Source: Corynebacterium meridianum
GTDB taxonomy: Bacteria; Actinomycetota; Actinomycetes; Mycobacteriales; Mycobacteriaceae
Reading direction: 5' to 3'
DNA length: 64,000 nt
NCBI RefSeq assembly: GCF_016342265.1
Contig: NZ_JAEIOS010000010.1
Location: 144,876-208,875 of the forward strand
In this document: one piece after another, positions 1-9,127 of the stretch
How positions within the stretch are numbered: the stretch's first letter is position 1
Layout: the number at the start of each line of letters is the position of its first letter
Program-made: the position numbers and the translations under genes
The notes under the pieces: model-generated
Database searches by the model: none
What the model saw: the letters and a program-made list of their open reading frames with translations, nothing else
What the model was told of the DNA's origin: nothing

Positions 1-1852
1 CTAATCCCCGAGGCGACCCGGGCACCGCCCAAACATTCGGAATACAGCAATGCCGTGTCAGGCATTTACTTTTTGTCTATTTATACGCTATTTCTATATT
101 AGGGGGTAAAGCCACCCGGATCCCAACGGTGGAGCCCACCCTGGGTTGCAACTACCCGAAAAAGTCGTATCCCGGGATCTTGCTAGACCGATGTCGCATA
201 TGCCTTCAGTCCAGAAGTAACACTGATCACATTCCAAGGACTACCCACGCAAAGCCAAAGATCCGAACTTCGATGCAAGCCCCCTAATCGTGCTAATCAC
301 AATGGACATCAGTCTGAATAAAGATGCAGCAATTCCTGAAAACTCTCAAAAATTTCAACACCAAAAACTGAGACCCCACAATAAAAAATCAGTTGACATC
401 ACCCAAATTTCCGACTTTATCGCGTCACACAATCCCTAGCCCGTCAATAACTTCGCTAGAGCGCCTTGACTGTTTTTATTGTGTATCAGAACAGGTAGCG
501 ATTGCTATACAGCCGGAACGACTTTGCCTTCCATGAACACCTCAAGCCGCGCCAAAGATCAACCATTCAAACTGGTTTCTCTTTCGACTGCAGTGGTAAT
601 ACATATTCGGCCTCGGACAGAATAACTATACGCACCCCCTGCCACCCACAGTCGACAACAGTCGTACCACACCATCCCGAACGGAGACACCATGGCCACG
701 GTACCATCGATCACACAAATCTCACCGCACCAATTCCAACCATCTGTTCCAGGCCGATCCATGTACTATACGTTTCACGAACTAGAATCCTACCGGGGAT
801 TCTCCGAATACTGGGGAAGCAACAGCTCACCCATAAAACTTCGTTCCAGACACCCAAGAACGGCCATCCTCCAAAAGCTACCAACATGAGCCGGCCCGAT
901 CATCCTTGACGCAATTGGATACCCCACAGCAATGCCGACCTACATAGTCTTTCTGACTACACAAAGGTAGAACGTGGATTCCGCGAGTCGCGCCTGGCGA
1001 TATTAGTAGGCACACCGGATTGAACACCCCTGAGTCAAACTACTCGTCAATCACGCCCTCCTCCGACTGTTAAATGCGTCACGAATATTCCCGACTAACT
1101 AGGCCTCACCAGTTCCACAACACTGACCAAAACCTCTTCCGATGATCAACTGGCCAATACCGGACTCTCTTTTCCAGGTAGAAGCTGGTGGACACACCCA
1201 AAGTCAACGACATGACGTGTTGCACATGGAAAATCACGTAATTGCGCCTTTTTCTTTATTACCTGTCATCGAGGCAACTCCGCCAATCACAGTTGAGCTG
1301 ATAATAAGTACCACCCCCAGTCAAATCCACTGTGTCGGGGTCACTGTCAAAGATATGATTCGTCGAACAGCGGGTACACCCCTTTTTCCCGGCAACTACG
1401 TTTAGACCACATGTAAGCATCAACGCAACCCGGAGCTTTCACTGCCCCGGTAGCCGGTACCAGTGTGCTCTCCTCTAGTATATTCACCCATATTTACGGT
1501 CGCAGCGGGTCTACATACACCAACCCGACCAGATAAACACAGAAGTCCTCCTACCAGCTTCGCCAACCACATGCCGCCCCTCACGATTACTTGACACCCG
1601 GACCACAACACCGCGTGACTTCTCGAACGCAAATAGGGATACAGCACGCTAATATGATTCCGGCCCAACCTAGCGGGTTAACCATATCGACTGGCACCAG
1701 ACTCATATCAGATCCGGATCCCTAATCCACTAAACTCAATTAACAAAACACACAACCAGGGACGCCAGAAATCTCCACAACACTTTGCCGATGATGCAAA
1801 TATGCTGACATAAAAATGGCAACACCCCCATTTAAATATTAAGTAAGACCAT
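1..1852. other. AT-richer stretch without a convincing gene
   Basis: This stretch is visibly lower in GC than the housekeeping part of the window. It holds only short open frames (for example 692-889 plus, 1142-1405 plus, 1420-1668 minus) that I cannot relate to any family. The frame at 692 has a fair ribosome binding site (GGAGA) but ends after 65 codons. A small hairpin with AATGCC/GGCATT arms at 49-66 followed by a T-rich run could end transcription entering from the left. It may be decayed island DNA flanking the CRISPR locus; that is inference. Confidence 0.5.
49..76 (+). terminator. possible terminator of a gene left of the window
   Basis: Six-base-pair stem AATGCC/GGCATT with a six-base loop, followed by TTTACTTTTTGT. 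The stem is short, so this is a weak call. Confidence 0.3.
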
Positions 1853-1881
1853 TTGACTAATATCTCAACATACTCTAGAAT
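1853..1881 (+). promoter_or_regulatory. sigma-A-like promoter reading into the CRISPR array
   Basis: TTGACT at 1853-1858, a 17-base spacer, and TAGAAT at 1876-1881. Each hexamer differs from the consensus at one position and the spacing is ideal. Transcription would start near 1888, about 19 bases before repeat 1, in the direction that gives functional crRNAs as judged by the tracrRNA. It is probably the array-external promoter for the precursor crRNA. Confidence 0.6.
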
Positions 1882-1906
1882 ACACAATTGGTAAAGAAGT
1901 GTTATA

Positions 1907-4307
1907 GCTGGGGTTCATTTCTCCTTACCCCTGATATACTTCATGCCCTCGGCCTATCGGAGGTGAAAGCACTCGGGTTCATTTCTCCTTACCCCTGATA
2001 TACTTCCAATCAGTGCGCACTACGACGCGGTGCTACTGGGGTTCATTTCTCCTCACCCCTGATATACTTCGTGACCGGCACCGTACTCGGTCGCGTCGAC
2101 TGGGGTTCATTTCTCCTTACCCCTGATATACTTCATGGCGAACGAAGCGCGCGAGGACATAAACTGGGGTTCATTTCTCCTTACCCCTGATATACTTCAC
2201 CAGCAACAACGCAAACGGCTCCTACGACTGGGGTTCATTTCTCCGTACCCCTGATATACTTCCGGCGTTCACGAGCGTCTTGGGCAGGTTACTGGGGTTC
2301 ATTTCTCCTTACCCCTGATATACTTCCGTCGTCCCCGGACCGCAGCGGATCACGACTGGGGTTCATTTCTCCTTACCCCTGATATACTTCACTTCTCTCC
2401 GAGGCCAGACGCGAAAGCACTGGGGTTCATTGCTCCTTACCCCTGATATACTTCCGGTCCGGTGTGCTCGCATTTGACGAGTACTGGGGTTCATTTCTCC
2501 TTACCCCTGATATACTTCGCCCCGGACGACACGTTGACGATCACGAACTGGGGTTCATTTCTTACCCCTGATATACTTCACTGCTCGTAGATCGCGCCCT
2601 CGGCGGCACTGGGGTTCATTTCTCCTTACCCCTGATATACTTCGATACCGCCGCGGCTACAAGATCACATTACTGGGGTTCATTTCTCCTTACCCCTGAT
2701 ATACTTCCGCGCGGGGATCGGTGGCCACGCCAGCAACTGGGGTTCATTTCTCCTTACCCCTGATATACTTCCTCGATGAACGCGCCCTCAAGGTTGGCCA
2801 CTGGGGTTCATTTCTCCTTACCCCTGATATACTTCACGGCGCGCCCCTGATCGCCGTCGCGGTACTGGGGTTCATTTCTCCTTACCCCTGATATACTTCG
2901 TACGCGCTGATCCTGTACCGCGACAAGACTGGGGTTCATTTCTCCTTACCCCTGATATACTTCTGGACCAGTCGGCTCCAATCACCGGCGGACTGGGGTT
3001 CATTTCTCCTTACCCCTGATATACTTCCCCTGAATCAGTAGGTGCTCCTGGGCGCACTGGGGTTCATTTCTCCTTACCCCTGATATACTTCCGCGCGAGT
3101 TTGGCGTGCAGATCCGCGAACTGGGGTTCATTTCTCCTTACCCCTGATATACTTCCGTTGATCTTAACCAGGTCGGCCTAGCGACTGGGGTTCATTTCTC
3201 CTTACCCCTGATATACTTCGAAGCACGTCGTTGCCCTTGTTTGCGGTACTGGGGTTCATTTCTCCTTACCCCTGATATACTTCTGTTTCCTTTCGAGGTG
3301 CGCGAGGTGGAACTGGGGTTCATTTCTCCTTACCCCTGATATACTTCCCTGCTGATCCTCCTCGATCGCCTTCTGACTGGGGTTCATTTCTCCTTACCCC
3401 TGATATACTTCCATCCGGATCGATCGCTCACGCCGTCACACTGGGGTTCATTTCTCCTTACCCCTGATATACTTCAGGTCCGGGTGCTGGTAGACGATTT
3501 CGCACTGGGGTTCATTTCTCCTTACCCCTGATATACTTCTCCGGAGCCAGAGACCGAGGACCCGGCCACTGGGGTTCATTTCTCCTTACCCCTGATATAC
3601 TTCTGTCTGTCCCGTTGTGAGCCGTGTGGATACTGGGGTTCATTTCTCCTTACCCCTGATATACTTCCCGGCAGACCGACGAAACCGGCGACTTTACTGG
3701 GGTTCATTTCTCCTTACCCCTGATATACTTCACTGCCCGACTTCCTTCGCCTTCTCGACACTGGGGTTCATTTCTCCTTACCCCTGATATACTTCATGCC
3801 CCGGGGAACGTCGTGGTGTCAGGACTGGGGTTCATTTCTCCTTACCCCTGATATACTTCCCGCGCGGGTTGACCTGATCTGTGACGAACTGGGGTTCATT
3901 TCTCCTTACCCCTGATATACTTCATCCGCAAATGATCCGCGAGTTTCGAGCACTGGGGTTCATTTCTCCTTACCCCTGATATACTTCCTGGAAGTCTACC
4001 GGATGCGCCGTCAACACTGGGGTTCATTTCTCCTTACCCCTGATATACTTCAGACATTCCGCAACCTCCGCTCGGCTCAACTGGGGTTCATTTCTCCTTA
4101 CCCCTGATATACTTCCATCCAGCCGACCGCAGCGCCGGGGCCGACTGGGGTTCATTTCTCCTTACCCCTGATATACTTCGCACGCCGTCGAGCGTCTCGT
4201 CGAGCTTACTGGGGTTCATTTCTCCTTACCCCTGATATACTTCCTGGCGAGTCAAAACTTCTGGCTGCTCTACTGGGGTTCATTTCTCCTTACCCCTGAT
4301 ATACTTC
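1907..4307 (+). CRISPR. type II-C CRISPR array, 38 repeats and 37 spacers
   Basis: The 36-nt repeat begins ACTGGGGTTC and ends GATATACTTC; spacers are 28 nt, giving a strict 64-nt period. Repeat starts are at 1907+64n up to repeat 11 (2547). That repeat lacks three bases, so from repeat 12 (2608) the starts are at 2608+64n, to repeat 38 at 4272. Variant repeats are 1 (G for A at position 1), 2 (C at 4), 3 (C at 20), 6 (G at 19), 9 (G at 14) and 11 (3-nt deletion); the rest looked identical. The first 17 bases pair with the tracrRNA anti-repeat at 9024-9040, so crRNAs run on the plus strand. Positions 26-34 of the repeat read TG-A-TATACT, an extended -10 motif. Spacers are mostly GC-rich; I could not search their targets. 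Confidence 0.98.
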
Positions 4308-4358
4308 CGCATGCCTGAAAAATACCTGATGACCTGCAGTTTTCCCCCGTGCCGGGTG

Positions 4359-4688
4359 TCAAAAAATCGTTAACTGGGACGGCTCCGACTCCGGTTTCAC
4401 CGCTACGGCGCTCGAAAACCGTAGAGCCTTCGCCCACTGTGTATCGGTCACACAAATAATCCTCACGTCACCACCCGACGGGAGCGCAGCCTTGACAGCA
4501 GCCCCGATCTGGCTCAGCCGTGCCGCAAGCGGAAGATACTGAACATAGACACTGAACTGCATCATACAGAAGCCAATATCAAGTAGCTCGTTCCGAAATC
4601 TCGTCGCCGCCGCCCGTTGCACCTTCGTTTTCACTGGAAGATCAAACATAACCAGACACCACACCTGTTCAGCCCCCTTCGCTGGCAC
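4359..4688 (-). CDS. cas2: CRISPR-associated endonuclease Cas2
   Basis: 109 residues, the normal Cas2 size. Cas2 forms a dimer that bridges two Cas1 dimers in the spacer-integration complex. The ferredoxin-like first strand and conserved aspartate are seen as VMFDLPV (Asp16), followed by an arginine-containing helix. The start is GTG at 4688, preceded by GGGAGAGG inside the end of cas1, so the two genes overlap by 20 bases and are probably translationally coupled. The stop codon lies only 51 bases from the last CRISPR repeat, and the two units converge. It is the last gene of the cas9-cas1-cas2 operon. Confidence 0.95.
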   Translation of the reverse strand: MPAKGAEQVWCLVMFDLPVKTKVQRAAATRFRNELLDIGFCMMQFSVYVQYLPLAARLSQIGAAVKAALPSGGDVRIICVTDTQWAKALRFSSAVAVKPESEPSQLTIF

Positions 4689-5598
4689 AGACCTCTCCCT
4701 TCCAGATTGGTACCTCCAGCACTTTCCGCTGGCCCTCTACATAAAGCCCATACTGTTGACAAAAAGCGGTAAGTACGGTTGGAATCGTGGCGCCAGATTC
4801 ATCAAACTTCGCATCAACTGCGGACACAAGGCCCGCACGCACATTCGGTAAACTCACGTCAAAACCAAGCTTAGAACCAAGATTCAGGACGCGAGCGTCT
4901 ACAGCAGGCCTGAAGGGCTCAATCAAATCGTCTACAAGCGCATACGGATTGTCACGACCTCTGTGGAAGACAGCTAGGGTTCCCGATAAACCCGCAGAGA
5001 CAGCGGCACGAACTCCGTATCCACGTAGAACGGTGTACGCATAGTCAAGGCATCCATTAAGTCCACCGTCACCGATTCCAGGATTCCTCCTAAACTCAGA
5101 ATAGAGCAATGAGATTCCATGCCAATATCGTTTCGCCGCAAGTGCCTCGACGTTTTCCGGATCCCCCGATCGGACGCCCTTCGCTAACTCTGAGAGGCTA
5201 TGAGACACAGTCGATGAGAAGGGTCTAACTGTAGCTGCCTGGCCCAGAACCTTTGCGCGAATAATCCGCGCCCAAGCATTTTTACGCCTGGGTAATGACA
5301 AATCTGCCTGCGCGCGCTGGCGGGCACCAATACGAGTATGATCTCGCCACGGCATAGCCCCTGCAACCGGAACACCACACCAATTGCAAATCAGAAGAGC
5401 TATATCGTAGTCACTCAGTTTCGCTAAGACAGCTCCAGAGATAGAAGTTTGGTTTCCGATGAGAACAACGGCAACTTGAGTGAGAGGCACGGAAGTTCTT
5501 TCACATTCACCATCTTTTAGTACAAGGATAGAGCCCCTGCGGTAATGTAACCGACCGCTAAATTCCGTGAAGTCAAGAACCCGCCAACCTGGATTCAT
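4669..5598 (-). CDS. cas1: CRISPR-associated integrase Cas1
   Basis: 309 residues, typical of type II Cas1, the enzyme that inserts new spacers. The metal-binding triad expected of the family is visible: Glu151 in NVEALAAKRYW, His212 in AVFHRGRDNP and Glu227 in DDLIEPFRP. The gene starts with ATG four bases after the cas9 stop and its 3' end overlaps cas2, so the three genes form one minus-strand operon. No csn2 or cas4 lies between or beside them, which together with Cas9 size places the system in subtype II-C. Base composition is lower in GC than the chromosomal core downstream, in keeping with acquisition by transfer. Confidence 0.97.
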   Translation of the reverse strand: MNPGWRVLDFTEFSGRLHYRRGSILVLKDGECERTSVPLTQVAVVLIGNQTSISGAVLAKLSDYDIALLICNWCGVPVAGAMPWRDHTRIGARQRAQADLSLPRRKNAWARIIRAKVLGQAATVRPFSSTVSHSLSELAKGVRSGDPENVEALAAKRYWHGISLLYSEFRRNPGIGDGGLNGCLDYAYTVLRGYGVRAAVSAGLSGTLAVFHRGRDNPYALVDDLIEPFRPAVDARVLNLGSKLGFDVSLPNVRAGLVSAVDAKFDESGATIPTVLTAFCQQYGLYVEGQRKVLEVPIWKGEVCASEGG

Positions 5599-5602
5599 CG
5601 AA

Positions 5603-8600
5603 CTACGCCTTGATCTGCCAGGTCACAGGCAGATGTGCAGCACTATCCATCCGGGGATTTCCTAGCGCATCTCGACGGATCACAATAACGGAACCATATT
5701 CAAACAATTTGTTTACAGCAGGTCTCCAGCCTGGTTTTTTGAGGATTTTTCGAAGGTCTTCCTTGGATTCTTTATCCAGCCCTTCTGCACTCAGTTGTAA
5801 CGGTTTCAGAATAGCTACCGTATTAGAATCAAATCCTACTATTTTCCATCGTCTAGTTTTCCCGACTTCTCGCTGAAACTCACCCAAAATGCCACTATCA
5901 AATGCTGAGGTATCTACGAGCATTTCGTCATCAGCAACCATCCACCCCAGATACTCTGCGGTTCCTTCTCCGATAGCTTTACGCAGCTTGGGCTCCGCAT
6001 AACGGCAGGTTACTGACTGCGGCGGTAGTTCGACAGAAAAAAGATCCTGATCCCGGAAGCGGTGGAGATCGACAGTATAAACCCGCAACACCCCATACAC
6101 AGCCTTCGTTCCAGAGAAGTAACGATAGATCCTCGCATGATGGAAAGACGATCCCAGTTCCACGAAGCCTCCACGCACTGCAAGACATGCAGCCTTCACT
6201 GGAAAAACGGTGATCGTGTCCTTGGAGTTCAAATACCTACCATGGATTCGTAGTGTTCTTTCCGAGTTTTCAGGAAGTCCATTTTTGGGATCATAATCCG
6301 GATGTCTCGTGAACGCACACCACAGTGCTTCACTAGAGGCACGATCAATATCTTGTACTGAAATCGCATCACCAACTTTTAGTTCTTTCAATGGATGAAT
6401 CTTCGCTTCATGAACAGCTCCGTTTCCAAGACGGAGCCGAAGATTAGACATCACCACAATGCGGTCTTCATCCAATGCGTTTTGAACTATCCCCGCCATC
6501 GACGCCATCTTGAGCTCCCACTCAGCGAACTTCTTACGATGAAATGAGTCAACTCCCTTAAACTCATCCCACGTTTTCTTTTCCCTGCATATCCTTTGGG
6601 AATATCGCAGTTCATCCCTCTGTATGAGAATTTCAGCAATAGTAGCGGACATCAACGCAATTGTTGCGGCATCCACTACATGATGTCGCCGATCGAGACG
6701 TTTCTTAACATCTTTACGCCGATCTTGTTGTTTCCGACTGGCTTCGTCAATAAGGGTAATCCTGTCCTCAATGCCAGCAGCTTTGCGTGCTAGATGAGTC
6801 AGATAGCCCCGATAAACCCGTACTTGAGGAGATTCCTTCCCTTCACGATGGAGGCGCTGCCAGATGCGCGCACGAAGTTCGTTCGCCATCCATGCAACTG
6901 ATTCAATAGAGCGATTATCTATTTCCTCGTCAGCCGTTTCCCTCTCAAATCTCTTACAGACCTCTTCTTTAAATTTCCTAAAATCTTTCTCCCGCATTCC
7001 GGGGTCCGTGATCCAATGCCTGACGCGTTCTACGACCTCTTCAACACTCACTCCTTCACGATCACTGGTCCGCGCCCATTGAGCGAAAGGGAGATTGCTC
7101 TTCGATCGGTTACACTCACGACATACCGCAACTAGGTTTTCTCGTTTATTTGTCGAACCTGGCCCTTTACGCGGCACAATATGATCCATCTCAAAATTGT
7201 CGAATTTGATCTCTGATCCACAGTACGCACAGTTCCCATTTTGCCTTTGGAAAGCCTGGTAGCGCCATAACGCTATTTTCTTCGAAAGCCCAGCATCTTC
7301 ACCATTCCCAAGCTTTGCCTGCAATTCTGCATAGAGTTGTTCGTTTCGACTTGCACGCCGTTGCATGTCTCTATCAATTTTATCGCTCGTTGCTTTACTC
7401 GTGAACGCAGTTCGAACATGCTCGATGTTCACGCTCTGGGGTTCCCCCCAGGTATCAATTGCGGCTTCCAGCCACCGGGCGACAGTTTTGAGCACCCGGT
7501 CAACTGCCGGATTTCCGACAGGTTCACCGATCCGCGGTGCCGGCGGTCTCCAGTCTGGTCCTTTCCCGAATTCCCGGAGCCGGGCTTGATAGAGATCGAC
7601 GCCTTCCTCCAACATGACTCTCGTGAGGCGCCGGAGCGTATCTTCCGAGTATGCTGCCCGTCCGATGGGGAGGTGGAATTTATCAAGTTTTTCCTGTTCT
7701 GGATCTTCAAGTGCCGTGAAGTACTCTTGGACCGCGACTCCTTCTTTGGAATCAAAGTCGGTCATCTCACCTTTCGCAAGTGCTTTGAGCATCACTGACC
7801 GATGCGCCTCGTCTGCTGTTTTCCACCAATTCGCGAGAGATTTCACCTGACAGGTGAGGAGCTGTCGGTTCGTGTCGTGCACGGGTGGTCGGGCACCCGC
7901 GCGTTCCCCATCATCCGTCATCGTCGCAGTACCGAGGAGTTCACCCCGGTCAATACCGAGGATCTCTGCGATGCTGTTCCAGTCAGCCTCCACCTTGGGC
8001 TTCAGGTTCACAAGGTGGTCATTGATCAGATTCCGTTCTTCGAGGGTGAGCAGCCTCTTCCCCCTGTCGGTACGAATCCGAAGGTTACCGATGAGCGCAG
8101 CGATCCGATAGCGCTGGAATGCATCCGACGCCTTCAACGCACGGTCTTTTTCAGGCTGGAGAGGATCCTTACCCACGCGTCCCGATGCCGATCCCTTTGG
8201 CGATTCTGCAGCAAAAACCTTCTCGATGATCTGTCGCGTCAGTACCCCATCGATTCCTTGCTTGGCGCAGATTTCGCGGATTTCCCGGGCGTGGTCAGAT
8301 TGCAGTAGTCGAGAGCAGAGAAGCCCGCCTTCACCCCGCAACTTGTGTTGCCCGAAGCTCGTGGCCGCAACCATCTGTCCGACGGTCGCGGTTTCCGGAA
8401 TCTTCACTCCGGTTGTCTTCGTGATTGTGGTCCTGATCTCTTCGAATGCGCTACTCGGGGAAGCGTCGACCATGAGTGACGAGACCTTGGAGTAGGGGTT
8501 CCGCCACCCTCGGTGGCGCGCAATGTGACGCAACGCGATCGATAACTTCTCGCCACGTTCTACAGGATCCTCGATCTTTCGTGCCGCGAGTTCTGCCCGC

Positions 8601-8920
8601 ACTTTCCACGGAAGGTACGGGTCATCGTAGGACTCCATTGCGGACACCGGCCACCCCTGTTTTACCAGGAATTTGTCCAACTGGATGAGACGACGTCGGC
8701 GCTTTCGGAACAGTCTCCGAGTTCTACGAGCGATTCCAGATACCGCCAACCGGGTTAGTGCGTCTTTCTGATTACCGGGGTCGACTCCTGAATCATGAAT
8801 GTGCGACACCGCGCTCAGCAACTCCGTGGGCATCCCGTCATCATCAATGGCGAGGGCTACCATCCCGACCGAGTAGGACCCGACGTCTATTCCGACGAGG
8901 TAGCGACGTTCTTCAGACAT
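5603..8920 (-). CDS. cas9: type II-C CRISPR effector nuclease Cas9
   Basis: 1,105 residues, close to the compact corynebacterial II-C Cas9 proteins (about 1,080). RuvC-I is GIDVGSYSVG with Asp12. An arginine-rich bridge helix lies at about 65-78 (RRTRRLFRKRRRR). RuvC-II carries Glu500 in SVNIEH. The HNH domain at about 560-610 has a Cys pair (Cys564, Cys567), the DH pair (Asp579, His580), Asn595 and a second Cys pair (Cys600, Cys603), suggesting a zinc-stabilised HNH. RuvC-III reads RRHHVVDAA with His747 and Asp750. All catalytic residues are present, so it should be active. The C-terminal 340 residues would be the wedge and PAM-interacting region. AAGAAAGG lies eight bases before the ATG. 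The tracrRNA terminator ends about 20 bases upstream and I see no separate promoter. The 3' half is AT-richer than the 5' half. Confidence 0.98.
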   Translation of the reverse strand: MSEERRYLVGIDVGSYSVGMVALAIDDDGMPTELLSAVSHIHDSGVDPGNQKDALTRLAVSGIARRTRRLFRKRRRRLIQLDKFLVKQGWPVSAMESYDDPYLPWKVRAELAARKIEDPVERGEKLSIALRHIARHRGWRNPYSKVSSLMVDASPSSAFEEIRTTITKTTGVKIPETATVGQMVAATSFGQHKLRGEGGLLCSRLLQSDHAREIREICAKQGIDGVLTRQIIEKVFAAESPKGSASGRVGKDPLQPEKDRALKASDAFQRYRIAALIGNLRIRTDRGKRLLTLEERNLINDHLVNLKPKVEADWNSIAEILGIDRGELLGTATMTDDGERAGARPPVHDTNRQLLTCQVKSLANWWKTADEAHRSVMLKALAKGEMTDFDSKEGVAVQEYFTALEDPEQEKLDKFHLPIGRAAYSEDTLRRLTRVMLEEGVDLYQARLREFGKGPDWRPPAPRIGEPVGNPAVDRVLKTVARWLEAAIDTWGEPQSVNIEHVRTAFTSKATSDKIDRDMQRRASRNEQLYAELQAKLGNGEDAGLSKKIALWRYQAFQRQNGNCAYCGSEIKFDNFEMDHIVPRKGPGSTNKRENLVAVCRECNRSKSNLPFAQWARTSDREGVSVEEVVERVRHWITDPGMREKDFRKFKEEVCKRFERETADEEIDNRSIESVAWMANELRARIWQRLHREGKESPQVRVYRGYLTHLARKAAGIEDRITLIDEASRKQQDRRKDVKKRLDRRHHVVDAATIALMSATIAEILIQRDELRYSQRICREKKTWDEFKGVDSFHRKKFAEWELKMASMAGIVQNALDEDRIVVMSNLRLRLGNGAVHEAKIHPLKELKVGDAISVQDIDRASSEALWCAFTRHPDYDPKNGLPENSERTLRIHGRYLNSKDTITVFPVKAACLAVRGGFVELGSSFHHARIYRYFSGTKAVYGVLRVYTVDLHRFRDQDLFSVELPPQSVTCRYAEPKLRKAIGEGTAEYLGWMVADDEMLVDTSAFDSGILGEFQREVGKTRRWKIVGFDSNTVAILKPLQLSAEGLDKESKEDLRKILKKPGWRPAVNKLFEYGSVIVIRRDALGNPRMDSAAHLPVTWQIKA

Positions 8921-8937
8921 CTATCAAACCTTTCTTA

Positions 8938-9041
8938 TAGAAAAAGGCCAATGAACATCGCTGTTCATTGGCCTTGAGAGCTGATAGCTCGGAGCATTCA
9001 ACGTCAGAAACGAGCTGACGCTTACTGAGGTTCATTTCTCG
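8938..9041 (-). ncRNA. tracrRNA of the type II-C CRISPR-Cas9 system
   Basis: Read on the minus strand, the RNA would begin almost exactly at an anti-repeat (9040-9024) complementary to the first 17 bases of the CRISPR repeat, with one G-U pair. Next come a hairpin with arms CGTCAG/CTGACG (9020-9002), a short hairpin GAGCT-ATC-AGCTC (8990-8978), and an intrinsic terminator with a 14-bp stem (8975-8944) and TTTTTCT. A -10 box TATACT lies at 9053-9048, placing the start near 9041; the -35 region (TGTTCA, 9076-9071) is weak. Estimated length is about 104 nt. It sits directly upstream of cas9 and in the same direction. This gene also fixes the functional strand of the array. Confidence 0.93.
8941..8975 (-). 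terminator. intrinsic terminator of the tracrRNA
   Basis: Perfect 14-bp stem (AAGGCCAATGAACA paired with its complement) with loop GCGA and a T run. Only about 20 bases separate it from the cas9 start, so the efficiency of termination here may set cas9 expression. Confidence 0.9.
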
Positions 9042-9047
9042 CCTCTG

Positions 9048-9076
9048 AGTATAGATGACACGCATAGATTTGAACA
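9048..9076 (-). promoter_or_regulatory. putative tracrRNA promoter
   Basis: TATACT at 9053-9048, the same hexamer as in the CRISPR repeats. A poor -35 (TGTTCA) is 17 bases away. The start would fall at the first base of the anti-repeat. Confidence 0.55.
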
Positions 9077-9127
9077 GGGTTCTCCGCGTTTTACTCCATA
9101 CCGGGGGCACCATTACCCCACCCGCAT

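Noticed and set aside
4308..4358. Possible terminator between array and cas2
   Set aside because: Only a four-base-pair stem (CCCG/CGGG) without a T run in the right place.
1..9100. Insertion sequence or transposase that could have carried the CRISPR locus
   Set aside because: No transposase-like frame, terminal inverted repeat or target duplication was seen.
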